A stretch of 64,000 bases of DNA, from the NCBI GenBank assembly GCA_934168325.1, contig CAKPNG010000002.1, positions 1 to 64,000 of the forward strand. The letters are read 5' to 3'. The notes under the pieces were generated by a model that saw only the letters and a list, made by a program, of their open reading frames with translations, did no database searches and had not been told where the DNA came from. A program made the translations under genes and the position numbers. Positions 8,107 through 16,676 of the stretch are shown in pieces (positions within the stretch are counted from its first letter, which is position 1; each line of letters opens with the position of its first letter). The stretch is from an uncultured Bacilli bacterium (lineage in GTDB: Bacteria > Bacillota_I > Bacilli_A > RFN20 > CAG-826).

Positions 8107-8910
8107 TTACCATGTGACGATTTTATCTACTATAGCTTGTTGTTCGCTTGCTGTTTTTCTTAAATATATTCTAGTTGTTTCAATAGATTCATGTCCCATT
8201 AAATCAGCCAGAAGAGCTATGTCATTATATTTTTCTAAGAAGTTTTTGGCAAAGCGATGTCTAAATGAATGAGGATAAACAACTTTAGGATCAATTCCAT
8301 ATTTCACTGCATAATTTTTAAGTTGTTGTGATATTCCTCTTGTGGTGATTCTATCTCCAAATCGATTAAGAAAAATATATCCACTTTCTATATGAACTGT
8401 TTCATTTAGCCAAGTTGTGGTTTCTTTTCTTAAAGCTATTGGAATATAGATTCTTCTAATCTTTCCTCCTTTAGTATATAAATCTATAAAACCAAGATTT
8501 ACATGTTCAACTTTAATTTTAATAAGCTCACTAACTCTTGCTCCAGTAGCACATAAAAATCTTACAATAAAGTACCATTCTTTATTGTTTTCTTGTTTTA
8601 ATTTCTTTTTGAAAAAAACGTAATCAGCATCACTAATTACGTTCTCAAGGAATGTTCTTTGTTGAACCTTAACTGATTTTATTCGCAGGTTCGGTTTCTT
8701 GATAAATTCCAAATATTTATTTATAGCCTGTAATTTTAAATTTACAGTTTTAGCTTTGAAATTCTCAATTAAGTATGCCTTCCATGCTAATAGATTCTTT
8801 TTTGTAAAATCGTCATAGTTACTAATGTATCCTTTTACAGCAGTGATATAAGCAGATACGGTGTTTGGTGCCAAATTATTTGACACTAAAAATTTTTTAA
8901 ATGCATCCAT
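8107..8910 (-). CDS. Tyrosine recombinase (phage-integrase family), likely hsdS invertase
   Basis: 267 residues from the ATG at 8910, chosen because AAGGAGG lies seven bases upstream; the frame is open to 8955. An N-terminal SAM-like core-binding domain (about 1-85) precedes a catalytic domain with the full active-site set: Arg125 in GARVSEL, His214-x-x-Arg217 in HSFRHRF, His240 in MGHESIETT and nucleophile Tyr249 in RIYLRK. Small recombinases of this kind inside type I loci (as in PsrA/CreX-type systems) invert specificity cassettes. Its position between two silent cassettes, with inverted repeats on both sides, makes that role very likely here. Neither phage genes nor att repeats are visible, arguing against a prophage integrase. 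Confidence 0.88.
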   Translation of the reverse strand: MDAFKKFLVSNNLAPNTVSAYITAVKGYISNYDDFTKKNLLAWKAYLIENFKAKTVNLKLQAINKYLEFIKKPNLRIKSVKVQQRTFLENVISDADYVFFKKKLKQENNKEWYFIVRFLCATGARVSELIKIKVEHVNLGFIDLYTKGGKIRRIYIPIALRKETTTWLNETVHIESGYIFLNRFGDRITTRGISQQLKNYAVKYGIDPKVVYPHSFRHRFAKNFLEKYNDIALLADLMGHESIETTRIYLRKTASEQQAIVDKIVTW

Positions 8911-8992
8911 AATTCGTCCTCCTTTTTGAATGGATAAATGAATTATAAAATACATTTGATTTGTTTATTTTTAAGTAACTACAATAACATAC

Positions 8993-9007
8993 AAAAATTA
9001 TTATGGG
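8993..9007 (+). repeat. Cassette-edge core motif (half-cassette, plus)
   Basis: AAAAATTATTATGGG, matching 13 of 15 bases with the core AAAAATTATTATGAG of the central spacer at 7056-7070 and, inverted, at 9999-10013. The codon phase is identical (Lys-Asn-Tyr-Tyr), so a crossover here keeps the reading frame. Confidence 0.7.
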
Positions 9008-9526
9008 CAGTTACCGATTAACTGGGCATGGACCAACCTATCTTCTTTATCTAAATCAATTACGGATGGGACACATAAAACGCCAAAGTATTTAGATTCA
9101 GGAATACCTTTTTTGTCAATTGCGAATATTTCTTCTGGAAGTTTTGATAATTGCCCGAAATATATTTCACCTGATGAACATAATCAGCTAACTAAGAGGG
9201 CAAAACCTGAATATGGCGATATTTTATTGTGTAGAATCGGAACTTTAGGTAAGCCATTTATTGTTAATATGACTTTTGATTTTAGTATCTTCGTAAGTCT
9301 TGCTCTAATAAAACCAATAGCTATCAAACAAAATGAATATTTAAAAATGGTATTGTCTTCTCCATTTATTAGTAACCATATCGATAGAATAAAAGTGGGT
9401 GGCGGAACACATACATATAAAATTAATCTTGATAATTTGTTAACATTTCCTATACCTCGTCCTCCACAAAAAGAACAAAATGAGATTATATCTAAAGTAA
9501 CTGAATTAATGAATTTACTTTATTGA
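8993..9526 (+). pseudogene. hsdS: Silent hsdS half-cassette (single TRD, plus strand)
   Basis: One target-recognition domain without a start. The frame opens at the core 8993-9007 with KNYYGQLPINW, continues ITDGTHKTPKY, FLSIANISSG and GDILLCRIGTLG, and ends with PRPPQKEQNEIISKV at 9526, all standard HsdS domain landmarks. Its 3' end overlaps the end of the expressed hsdS at 9492-9526, tail-to-tail. Inversion between 8993-9007 and 9999-10013 would place it in frame as the second domain of the expressed gene. Confidence 0.82.
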
Positions 9527-10958
9527 TAATTCTTTTTTGCTCATTTTCTGGTGCTATAGGTAATGCAAAATTATTAAATGCTTTTTGTGTCAACTGATTA
9601 ATAGTAGTTGTTCCACTAGTTTTTTCAAGTTGATTATAATAATATTTTGTTTGCAAAAACAAATATATCCATTTTGAGTATTCAGATTTGCATATAGCCA
9701 TAAAAGCACCAAAAGTCATCGGTTCATTGATATTTGAAACAAATGCTGATTTTCCTACTAGATGCTTACTGCCATTTCTAGCACATATTATAATATCATT
9801 ATTATTAACAACCAATTTGCTAGGAATTCGGCTATTCACTCGAATAACATCATTAAAATCAAGCTTGCCATTTTTTATATTACTCGAACGTAGTACAATT
9901 ATACCATTATCGCAAATATTATTAGGACTATATGTTAATCCAATGTATGAATCAGAAATACTTTGAATTTTTGCAATAGACCAATTAGATGGTATATTCT
10001 CATAATAATTTTTATCATCATCAGAAATTGGTTCTAAATCAGCCTTTTCTATCTTGATTTTTCCTTCTTTAATAAGCTTTTCTTTCTCAGCTTTAATACG
10101 TTCTAGAAGGACTGAAGCAGGTTCATCGTTAGGGTCTTGTTTAACTAGTTTACCAGTAACAGCAAGCTCTAAGACCTTATCCTTAGCTTGTTTCTTTAGT
10201 TCTTCAAGTTCTTGCTGATCCTTTTCTATTTTATCGACTAATTCAAATAATTTATCAATTTTATTAACTATTCGTTCTTGTTCTTGAAGAGGTGGTATTA
10301 ATATTGATAAAGACTTGAATTTAGATAAAGGTATACCACCTATTATGCCCTGCATATTATCTCTAAATTCGTTGTTAAAAGTTATGCTATTAAAGAAATA
10401 GTAAACAAATTTTGATATCACTATAAAAGGGCTAACGCACGCCAATTTATTTACAAAGCATACATCTTTATTTATCAATCCGATTTTATTACCCGCATTT
10501 GCTCCTTCTAGGCAAATAAGAATAGAATTTTGTTTTGCCCTTTTTAGTGAATAATCCAATGGAATATAAAGACCATTCTCATAATTTATATTCCCATTTA
10601 AATCAATATCTTTTGTAGCAATATAATGATGAAAACTATCTAATTTAATTGATAAATCGATTTTTTGTTTATCATTAAGGCTATTACCAGTATATATATT
10701 GGAAAAATATTGTAATTGAAGGCAAGACCATCCTGAAGGAATGTCATTCTTCTCATAATAACAATTATCGTCATCACTCCAATAGATATCCGATTCTTCT
10801 ACTTTTGATATTTTCTTCTCTTTTTCAAGTTTTTTTCTTTCTTCTCTTATTCTAGCTAAAAGTTCCTCAACTGGCTCATCGTTAGGATCCTGTGGAACCA
10901 ATTTTCCACGCATAGCTAAATCAAGAATTTTTTGTTTTAATGCTTTAGTATCTATCAT
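9492..10958 (-). CDS. hsdS: Type I restriction-modification specificity subunit (expressed copy)
   Basis: 488 residues. Recognises the split DNA target of the type I enzyme and tethers HsdM and HsdR. Layout: conserved N-terminal head (1-70, KQKILDLAMRGKLVPQDPNDEP), first recognition domain (about 71-220), conserved central helix (222-326, within the 315-bp repeat) and second recognition domain (327-488, ending PENEQKRIINKV). The two helical arms repeat the GKLVxQDPNDEP element. The ATG overlaps the hsdM stop as ATGA. It is the only copy with the head region and operon promoter, so it is the active one. Its 3' end overlaps the plus-strand half-cassette. Confidence 0.93.
   Translation of the reverse strand: MIDTKALKQKILDLAMRGKLVPQDPNDEPVEELLARIREERKKLEKEKKISKVEESDIYWSDDDNCYYEKNDIPSGWSCLQLQYFSNIYTGNSLNDKQKIDLSIKLDSFHHYIATKDIDLNGNINYENGLYIPLDYSLKRAKQNSILICLEGANAGNKIGLINKDVCFVNKLACVSPFIVISKFVYYFFNSITFNNEFRDNMQGIIGGIPLSKFKSLSILIPPLQEQERIVNKIDKLFELVDKIEKDQQELEELKKQAKDKVLELAVTGKLVKQDPNDEPASVLLERIKAEKEKLIKEGKIKIEKADLEPISDDDKNYYENIPSNWSIAKIQSISDSYIGLTYSPNNICDNGIIVLRSSNIKNGKLDFNDVIRVNSRIPSKLVVNNNDIIICARNGSKHLVGKSAFVSNINEPMTFGAFMAICKSEYSKWIYLFLQTKYYYNQLEKTSGTTTINQLTQKAFNNFALPIAPENEQKRIINKVNSLIQLL
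9981..10295 (-). repeat. 315-bp perfect inverted repeat, copy in expressed hsdS
   Basis: Exact reverse complement of 6774-7088, covering codons 222-326 of hsdS. With the copy at 6774 it brackets 2.9 kb containing the recombinase and both half-cassettes. Inversion across it would exchange the second recognition domain. Confidence 0.95.
10749..10768 (-). repeat. 20-bp inverted repeat, copy in expressed hsdS
   Basis: Partner of 6298-6317. It lies at codons for Asn-Cys-Tyr-Tyr-Glu-Lys just before the first recognition domain. Crossover with the outer copy would flip about 4.4 kb and replace the first domain, or with the 315-bp repeats both domains together. Confidence 0.85.
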
Positions 10959-12424
10959 TCTTCAATATCCTTAATTAATTCTTTTAATTGAGCCACTGAA
11001 TCGCTGATACTTTTTGATTTTTCTTCAATCATATCAACAAGTTGATGAAGTGTATAATCTTGCTTTTCTTCTTTAATATTTGGATTTTTAAAGTCAATAT
11101 TATATGTTTCTTCAATCTTGTCTTGCTTTACAAAATAAGCATTTATATCGCCATTATCTCTATTATTCCACCATCCACGAACGCCTTTTAAATGTTCAGC
11201 TGTAAATGGTTTAGTTTTACTAAAGCTTCTATATCCTTCAGGAAGTGGTACTTGATAATACCAAATTCCATCAGTTTTTTCACCTTTATCAAAGAATAAA
11301 ATATTTGTTGTAATACCTGCATAGAATAATCCAGCTGGAAGTTTTACTATTGTATGTAAATTGCATTCAGACATTAATTTTTTCTTGATGTTAACATAAG
11401 CATCATCTGTATTAAATAGGAAACCATCTGGTAAAATGATGCCTACTCTACCATTTTTAGCAAGTCTATATAAAACTAGGCATACGAATAGATTGGCTGT
11501 CTCTGATGTTCTATATGATTCAGGAAAGTTCGCATCTTCTCCTGGAGCAATTTCTCCACCAAATGGAGGATTCATTAAAACAACATCAACTTTATCACTT
11601 TCAGTATATTCTGTGACATTCTTAGCTAATGATGATGCATATCTAATATTAGAACCATCTGTTCCATTTAATAACATATTTGTAACACACAATAAATATG
11701 GTAATGGTTTACATTCACAACCAATTATATTATCTTGCATACTATCAAGAGCTTCTTGTGTATTATGTTTCTTTAGAATATGTTGAATTGCAGAAACTAA
11801 GAATCCACCAGTACCACAAGCAAAGTCTGCAATTTTTTCGCCTGGTTTTGGATCTAACATTTCTGCCATGAAATCAGTTACTGGTCTTGGGGTATAAAAT
11901 TCTCCAGAACTTCCTGCATTTTGTAATTCTTTAAGAATTGATTCATAAATATCATTAAATACATGTCTATCTTCATATTTATCAAAATCTATTTCATTTA
12001 ATTCGTTAATGACTTGTCTGATTAAAGTTCCATTAATCATATAATTATGAAGACGTGAAAATACATACTTTACAATAGCAGATCTTTTTGGAGTTGTTTC
12101 ATCTACAGACAAATCTCTTAAAGTGGGGAATAATTTATTATTGATAAAATCAACTAATTCGTCACCTGTTAAAGAATCACCTGTTGGTTTTCCTTCAGAA
12201 TCAACTTTTTCAACTGCCCAATTACGCCATCTATATTCTTCTGGAATAATAGATTTATAGTTATCTATTTCAATTTCGTATTCATTACTTTCTTTTAATT
12301 CATCATATACTTTTAAGAAAAGCATCCAAACAAGCTGATTGATACGTTGAGCATCTCCATCAACTCCATTGTCTTTTCGCATTATTTTTCTTACTCTTTT
12401 AACTAATCCATTTAAATCTGCCAT
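10955..12424 (-). CDS. hsdM: Type I restriction-modification DNA methyltransferase subunit M
   Basis: 489 residues. Transfers a methyl group from S-adenosylmethionine to adenine N6 in the target defined by HsdS. Visible: HsdM N-terminal helical domain (1-140), the SAM-binding motif FACGTGGF at 201-208 preceded by GSSGEFYTPRPV, the catalytic NPPF at 285-288 and a C-terminal coiled coil that packs on HsdS. Full length for the family. The stop overlaps the hsdS start by four bases and the start follows the hsdR stop by one base, with AGGAG inside the hsdR end, so all three are translationally coupled. Confidence 0.96.
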   Translation of the reverse strand: MADLNGLVKRVRKIMRKDNGVDGDAQRINQLVWMLFLKVYDELKESNEYEIEIDNYKSIIPEEYRWRNWAVEKVDSEGKPTGDSLTGDELVDFINNKLFPTLRDLSVDETTPKRSAIVKYVFSRLHNYMINGTLIRQVINELNEIDFDKYEDRHVFNDIYESILKELQNAGSSGEFYTPRPVTDFMAEMLDPKPGEKIADFACGTGGFLVSAIQHILKKHNTQEALDSMQDNIIGCECKPLPYLLCVTNMLLNGTDGSNIRYASSLAKNVTEYTESDKVDVVLMNPPFGGEIAPGEDANFPESYRTSETANLFVCLVLYRLAKNGRVGIILPDGFLFNTDDAYVNIKKKLMSECNLHTIVKLPAGLFYAGITTNILFFDKGEKTDGIWYYQVPLPEGYRSFSKTKPFTAEHLKGVRGWWNNRDNGDINAYFVKQDKIEETYNIDFKNPNIKEEKQDYTLHQLVDMIEEKSKSISDSVAQLKELIKDIEE

Positions 12425-12425
12425 A

Positions 12426-14747
12426 TTATGCTGCTCCTGCTACTGAATATAAATTGCTTTTTACAAATTGAACTGCTTGTAAATAGTTATCTCTACCGCC
12501 AAATATTTCCTTAATAATTTGTTTTGGTGTTCCAAATTCTTTAAATTCATCAAGTTTAAGAATATTAATGTCATCAACATCATCTATTCCTTCATCACAA
12601 TATTTGTCTAATAATCTATCAATTACTTCTCTAGCAATTCCTGTATATTTATCAAGAAGTTCAGACTTTTTAATGCTCTTTACTCTTTCGCTTCTTGTTA
12701 ATGGTTTTGCTTCATATGCTATATAACATATTAAATCAAAATCATCCATATCTTCAACACCTAATTCTGCTCTAATTTGCTCTAGCAAAACTCCATGATA
12801 AACTAATTCATCAACTATAGCTTTATGTTTTTTCTCACTAGTCCATTTTTGAATAAATTCATCTAAAGTTGCATACTGGTTTAAGATATTTTTCTTTGTG
12901 TAATTGATTAATGATTGTTTTGTTAAATTACCATCAGGGTCTAAAATTGATACTTCTTCACCCATAATCGTGACTTTGTTTCCGTCAATATGATATACAG
13001 GATTTTGGCCTTCGCCTCCTCCTCCACCACTTGACCTGTGACCGTTATCATCCACATACTCAATTGGTCCATCCCACTTAGGATCAGCAAACAATCTTGT
13101 TACTTGTCTAAAATCAATTATAATAAATTCGTATTTTCTGTCAGCTTCTCTTAATCTAGTTCCACGACCAATAATTTGTTTAAATAAAGTCATAGATGAT
13201 ATTACTTTATCTAATACTATTAATTTTGCTGTTTTACAATCCACACCTGTTGTCATCAAATCGGATGAAGTAACAATACATGGGTCAATATCCATATTAA
13301 ATTCTGCTTTTGCGAAATCGGTTAAATCAGCTTGTGCTGTTGGAGAATCACCTGTAATTCTAGTTACATATCGAGGATTTTTTCTACAAATATCTAAATT
13401 AAGATTCCACAACTCTTGTCTTAGTCTTTCGGCATGAACTATATTGCAACAGAAAACAATAGTTTTTTGGTATCTATCTGTTTCCTTTAAATAATTTGTT
13501 ATTTGTTTAGCAACCTCTTTTGTTCTTGAATCAACTATCAATTTTTTATCAAAATCATTTGTAGTATAAATTCTGTCTTCTAATAAATTTCCGTGAATAT
13601 CTAATTGACCAGGATATGGTCTATATCCTTTAACATCTATATCAAGGAATTTCTTCATAACTTTATATGGAGCTAGGAATCCATCTTCTATACCTTGTTT
13701 TAGAGAATAAACATATACTGGTTCTCCAAAATATGTTTTAGCTAAATCAACTTCTTGTTCATCATCTTCATCATCTGTCTTCTTGCCTTTTAAATATACC
13801 TTTGGAGTTGCAGTCATACCAATTTGAATTGCGCTTTCAAACCAATCAAGTATTTCTCTCCAATGAGAGTCTTCTTTAGCACTTCCTCTATGACACTCAT
13901 CAACAATGATTAAATCAAAGAAATCTCTAGAAACTTGCTTAAAGGCTTCTAAGTTTGATTCTCCTTTTTCGTTATCTAATTGTTGATAAAGTCCAAAGAA
14001 TATCTCATAAGAAGTATCTATTTTACCTTTTGTAATGATAGTTTTAGATGCACCAAAAGGAGCAAACTCTTCATTAAAAGGTTTGCCAATTAATACATTT
14101 CTATCAGCTAAATATAAAACTTTTTTAACTTTACGCATTTGTTTTAACTTCCAAACAATTTGGAATGCAGTATAGGTTTTACCTGTTCCTGTAGCCAAAA
14201 CAATTAAAGCTCTACGTTTTCCATTAGCAATTGCTTCTAATGTTTTATCAACAGATGCCTTTTGATAATATCTAGGTCTAAAATCAGGATCAGTATAAAA
14301 AGGAAATTCAATTAACTTCAATTGTTCTTCAGTTAAATTCTTTTCGTTAATATAACGTTCTCTTAATACTTCAGGTGATGGAAATTCAGCCATTGTCAAG
14401 TCTCTTTCAAGTCCGGTTATCAAATCATGTTCAACGAAACCATGACCATTTGAACTATACGCAAACGGAACATTTAAAAGTCTTGCATATTCTATTGCTT
14501 GAAGTAAACCTTGTCCAGGAGTATGATCTTCGTCTTTTGCTTCAACAATTGCCAAATTAGTATTATTAACATATCTTAATAAATAATCAGCATATTTTCT
14601 TTTTCCTCTAGTCATTACTCCATTTGATGAAACATGAACACGTCCATCAGTGAAATATTCCATGCGATAATTAGCCCAACCCGCTCTATCAATCGCAGGT
14701 GTTATATATAATCTTTTTACATCTTCTTCAGAAAACTTTTCAGGCAT
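12426..14747 (-). CDS. hsdR: Type I restriction endonuclease subunit R (EcoEI-like)
   Basis: 773 residues. ATP-driven DNA translocase and nuclease of the complex. N-terminal nuclease: Asp54 and Glu69-x-Lys71 (VEAKD) form the PD-(D/E)XK site. Superfamily 2 motor: Walker A ATGTGKT at 185-191, DECH box at 283-286, a TAT-like motif (GMTATPK), and motif VI QIIGRGTRLRE in the second RecA domain. A Gly-rich linker (SSGGGGGEGQ) precedes the EcoEI_R_C-type C-terminal domain. Shorter than EcoKI HsdR and typical for the EcoEI/type IB-like group. It appears intact. It lies second in the xre-hsdR-hsdM-hsdS operon. Confidence 0.95.
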   Translation of the reverse strand: MPEKFSEEDVKRLYITPAIDRAGWANYRMEYFTDGRVHVSSNGVMTRGKRKYADYLLRYVNNTNLAIVEAKDEDHTPGQGLLQAIEYARLLNVPFAYSSNGHGFVEHDLITGLERDLTMAEFPSPEVLRERYINEKNLTEEQLKLIEFPFYTDPDFRPRYYQKASVDKTLEAIANGKRRALIVLATGTGKTYTAFQIVWKLKQMRKVKKVLYLADRNVLIGKPFNEEFAPFGASKTIITKGKIDTSYEIFFGLYQQLDNEKGESNLEAFKQVSRDFFDLIIVDECHRGSAKEDSHWREILDWFESAIQIGMTATPKVYLKGKKTDDEDDEQEVDLAKTYFGEPVYVYSLKQGIEDGFLAPYKVMKKFLDIDVKGYRPYPGQLDIHGNLLEDRIYTTNDFDKKLIVDSRTKEVAKQITNYLKETDRYQKTIVFCCNIVHAERLRQELWNLNLDICRKNPRYVTRITGDSPTAQADLTDFAKAEFNMDIDPCIVTSSDLMTTGVDCKTAKLIVLDKVISSMTLFKQIIGRGTRLREADRKYEFIIIDFRQVTRLFADPKWDGPIEYVDDNGHRSSGGGGGEGQNPVYHIDGNKVTIMGEEVSILDPDGNLTKQSLINYTKKNILNQYATLDEFIQKWTSEKKHKAIVDELVYHGVLLEQIRAELGVEDMDDFDLICYIAYEAKPLTRSERVKSIKKSELLDKYTGIAREVIDRLLDKYCDEGIDDVDDINILKLDEFKEFGTPKQIIKEIFGGRDNYLQAVQFVKSNLYSVAGAA

Positions 14748-14749
14748 AA

Positions 14750-14953
14750 TTATTTCACCTCTTTCGCTTCAATGCAATTTTCTTTAAATAAACTTTTAAG
14801 TCGTTCTTTTGCAAGTATAGTTGGCTCGTGATGTCCCTTTTCCCACCTATTAACAGTGCTAAAAGAGACTCCAAGCATATCTCCAAGTTGTTGTTGAGAA
14901 ATATTTAATTTCACTCTTAGTGCTAGTATCATTTCAGCATAATTAATTTTCAC
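14750..14953 (-). CDS. XRE-family helix-turn-helix regulator leading the hsd operon
   Basis: 67 residues, almost entirely a Cro/CI-type DNA-binding domain: ISQQQLGDMLGVSFSTVNRWEKGHHEP is the helix-turn-helix with the usual Trp-Glu-x-Gly signature. Start is GTG at 14953 with GGAGG nine bases upstream. Two bases separate its stop from the hsdR start, so it is cotranscribed with hsdRMS. A 15-bp perfect dyad overlaps the putative promoter just upstream, fitting autoregulation like that of restriction controller proteins; this is inference. Confidence 0.9.
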   Translation of the reverse strand: MKINYAEMILALRVKLNISQQQLGDMLGVSFSTVNRWEKGHHEPTILAKERLKSLFKENCIEAKEVK

Positions 14954-14978
14954 AGAGCTTATCCTCCAAATCGATTAC

Positions 14979-14996
14979 AATATATGATATATTATA
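14979..14996 (-). promoter_or_regulatory. Putative -10 box and palindromic operator of the xre-hsd operon
   Basis: On the minus strand TATAAT occupies 14996-14991. Overlapping it, 14979-14993 is a perfect dyad with 7-bp arms (AATATAT / ATATATT) around a single central base. No good -35 lies 17 bp upstream; a TTGACA occurs further away. AT-only dyads are common here, so confidence is moderate. Confidence 0.4.
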
Positions 14997-15192
14997 GCAC
15001 TTTTTTCTCAAATTCTCTATTGTTAAAAATTTGTCAAAATATGCACAAAAAGTTACAAAAATATAATATATTTTTTCATTTATTTACCATTGTCTTAATT
15101 AATAAGATTTAAAAATGTCATTTTATGATGTTTTTGATATGTTTTATGAAATTTTAATATTTGTCAATTAATAATAAATAATTAATTAAAAA

Positions 15193-15237
15193 TAGAATCT
15201 ATTAAGTAGACTCGTCAAAAACCACTTAAAGATTCTA
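15193..15237 (-). terminator. Orphan hairpin with T-tract, terminator or small structured RNA
   Basis: TAGAATCT pairs with AGATTCTA and, after one bulged base, TTAAGT with ACTTAA, leaving a 16-base loop. On the minus strand it is followed by TTTTT, as in an intrinsic terminator, but yitT already has its own at 15319-15347. A TATAAT just upstream on that strand (complement of 15245-15250) would start a transcript of only about 60 bases. Confidence 0.35.
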
Positions 15238-15318
15238 AACTCCTATTATATAGGTAATAAAAAATAATGCTAGTAATATAATAATAAAAGTTAATATATT
15301 CTTAATTAATGTAAAAAT

Positions 15319-15347
15319 AATATTGGTCAATTATAATGATCAATATT
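15319..15347 (-). terminator. yitT terminator
   Basis: An 11-bp stem (AATATTGRTCA with its complement, one G-T pair) with a seven-base loop, followed on the minus strand by ATTATTTTTA. It lies about 50 bases beyond the yitT stop. Confidence 0.55.
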
Positions 15348-15395
15348 ATAAATATCTATATATTAAAATCTAAAAAAATAATTAAGTTTTGCGAG

Positions 15396-16481
15396 TTATT
15401 TAATTGGTTTTCTATAGAATTTACCATATACTTGATCCATTGGTACTACATTAATAAATACAGATGGATCTATTTCTTTAGTTATTTTAATTACTTTTTT
15501 AACTTCACTTTTTCTTACTGCAATATCAATAATATATAAGTCTTTACCACTATATCCACCTTTACCTTGAATGATTGTACATCCATGAGGAATAGCAGCA
15601 ATTATAGATTGAGATAAATTATAATTAGGAGTAATTATTTTAAGTTCATATTTCTTATTTGTAGTATTAAAAGTGTCAACTACTAATGAAACTACAATCA
15701 TATATAAGATAGTAAACATAAATATAATAATAGCAGTTTGTGGTTCTACTCTTCCAAGTCCTCCACTAATTGGGAATAAAGATTCATCTAGTGGCATAAC
15801 TGATAATATAGAATAAATAGTAACTACTATTAAATTAAAGAAAGCACTCCATTTACCGATTTGAACTGATTTTCTTTCACTAATATAAAAAGCAATAATA
15901 TCAGTTCCTCCAGCTGAAGTATCTATTTTATAAGCTAAAGCGGCTGCAATTCCAGTACAAACTCCAGCAAATAAAACTCTAGCTACAGTTTCAGTAGCCA
16001 TCTTCGCTCCTATTAAATTAATAATATTATTAGGATCTCTACTTTTAATTAAAATACCAAATAAACTAGCAAATCCAACATTAAGCATTGAATATATAGC
16101 AAACTTCTTCCCTACTTTAAAAAATCCTAAAAAGAATAAAGGTATATTAACTACAAAATAAAAACACCAATACATAATATTATAATGGATTTCACTAGTC
16201 ATAAATTCTAATCCACATAACTTTAAAATAGTTGCTAAAGATTGAGATATGCCACTAGCTCCACAACTTGCTAAATGATAAATTGTAACGTTAACTCCTT
16301 TTAAAGCATCTCCCATTGCTTGGAAATTAGGTTGAATAAAGCAGTTAAATCCAAAAGCAAATACTAATCCAGATAAAGCAGTTACTATAGTCATATATCC
16401 ATTTTCTAATATTGATCTTAAAATAGGATGATCGAATAAATAATTCTTAAGGTTCTTTTTAAATTTAAATAATCTATACAT
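15396..16481 (-). CDS. YitT family membrane protein (DUF161-DUF2179)
   Basis: 361 residues. The N-terminal two thirds has five to six hydrophobic segments with the family signature AFGFNCFIQPNF early and TSAGGTDIIAFYIS in the middle (DUF161/YitT_membrane). The last 90 residues form the cytoplasmic DUF2179 domain, including IIQGKGGYSGKDLYIID. The biochemical function of the family is unknown. There is no Shine-Dalgarno before the ATG at 16481, but TAAAAT lies 12 bases upstream on the coding strand, so the leader may be very short. Monocistronic, with its own terminator. Confidence 0.88.
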   Translation of the reverse strand: MYRLFKFKKNLKNYLFDHPILRSILENGYMTIVTALSGLVFAFGFNCFIQPNFQAMGDALKGVNVTIYHLASCGASGISQSLATILKLCGLEFMTSEIHYNIMYWCFYFVVNIPLFFLGFFKVGKKFAIYSMLNVGFASLFGILIKSRDPNNIINLIGAKMATETVARVLFAGVCTGIAAALAYKIDTSAGGTDIIAFYISERKSVQIGKWSAFFNLIVVTIYSILSVMPLDESLFPISGGLGRVEPQTAIIIFMFTILYMIVVSLVVDTFNTTNKKYELKIITPNYNLSQSIIAAIPHGCTIIQGKGGYSGKDLYIIDIAVRKSEVKKVIKITKEIDPSVFINVVPMDQVYGKFYRKPIK

Positions 16482-16541
16482 ACATTCATTATTATTTTAT
16501 TTTTTAATACTTATCGCAAGAAAAATATTATTAACTTATTA

Positions 16542-16564
16542 AATTTATCTAAATTAGATAAATT
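16542..16564. promoter_or_regulatory. 10-bp perfect inverted repeat between divergent genes
   Basis: AATTTATCTA and TAGATAAATT flank three bases. It lies between the divergent yitT and thioredoxin-like genes, upstream of both starts and without a T-tract, so an operator is more likely than a terminator. No regulator can be named. Confidence 0.4.
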
Positions 16565-16617
16565 ATAGTTAATTTTACTCTTTATATATATGAATATATA
16601 TAATTAAAAAAATAAAG

Positions 16618-16646
16618 TTGTTTAAAACCTTAATCAGTGGTATTAT
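16618..16646 (+). promoter_or_regulatory. Promoter of the thioredoxin-like gene
   Basis: TTGTTT and TATTAT with exactly 17 bp between, 31 bases before the ATG; AGAGGT serves as the ribosome site. Confidence 0.6.
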
Positions 16647-16676
16647 TTTTATTGCATATTAATAGAGGTATTTTAC

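Larger units (their letters stand above)
14997..15395. other. 400-bp intergenic region between xre and yitT
   Basis: Very AT-rich with no supported gene. It holds a 45-base imperfect hairpin at 15193-15237, a small CCTAT/ATAGG hairpin at 15242-15254 and the yitT terminator at 15319-15347. The rest (14997-15190) is A/T runs without clear structure. Confidence 0.5.

Noticed and set aside
8107..8910. Considered whether the recombinase marks a prophage or integrative element.
   Set aside because: No att-like direct repeats, tRNA, phage structural or conjugation genes nearby; its place within the inverted hsdS cassettes gives a sufficient explanation.
15214..15228. GTCAAAAACCACTTA occurs here and again at 51335-51349, upstream of the substrate-binding protein gene.
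   Set aside because: A few exact 15-mers are expected by chance between all positions of a 64-kb AT-rich window, and the contexts differ (hairpin loop versus leader). No extension beyond 15 bases.
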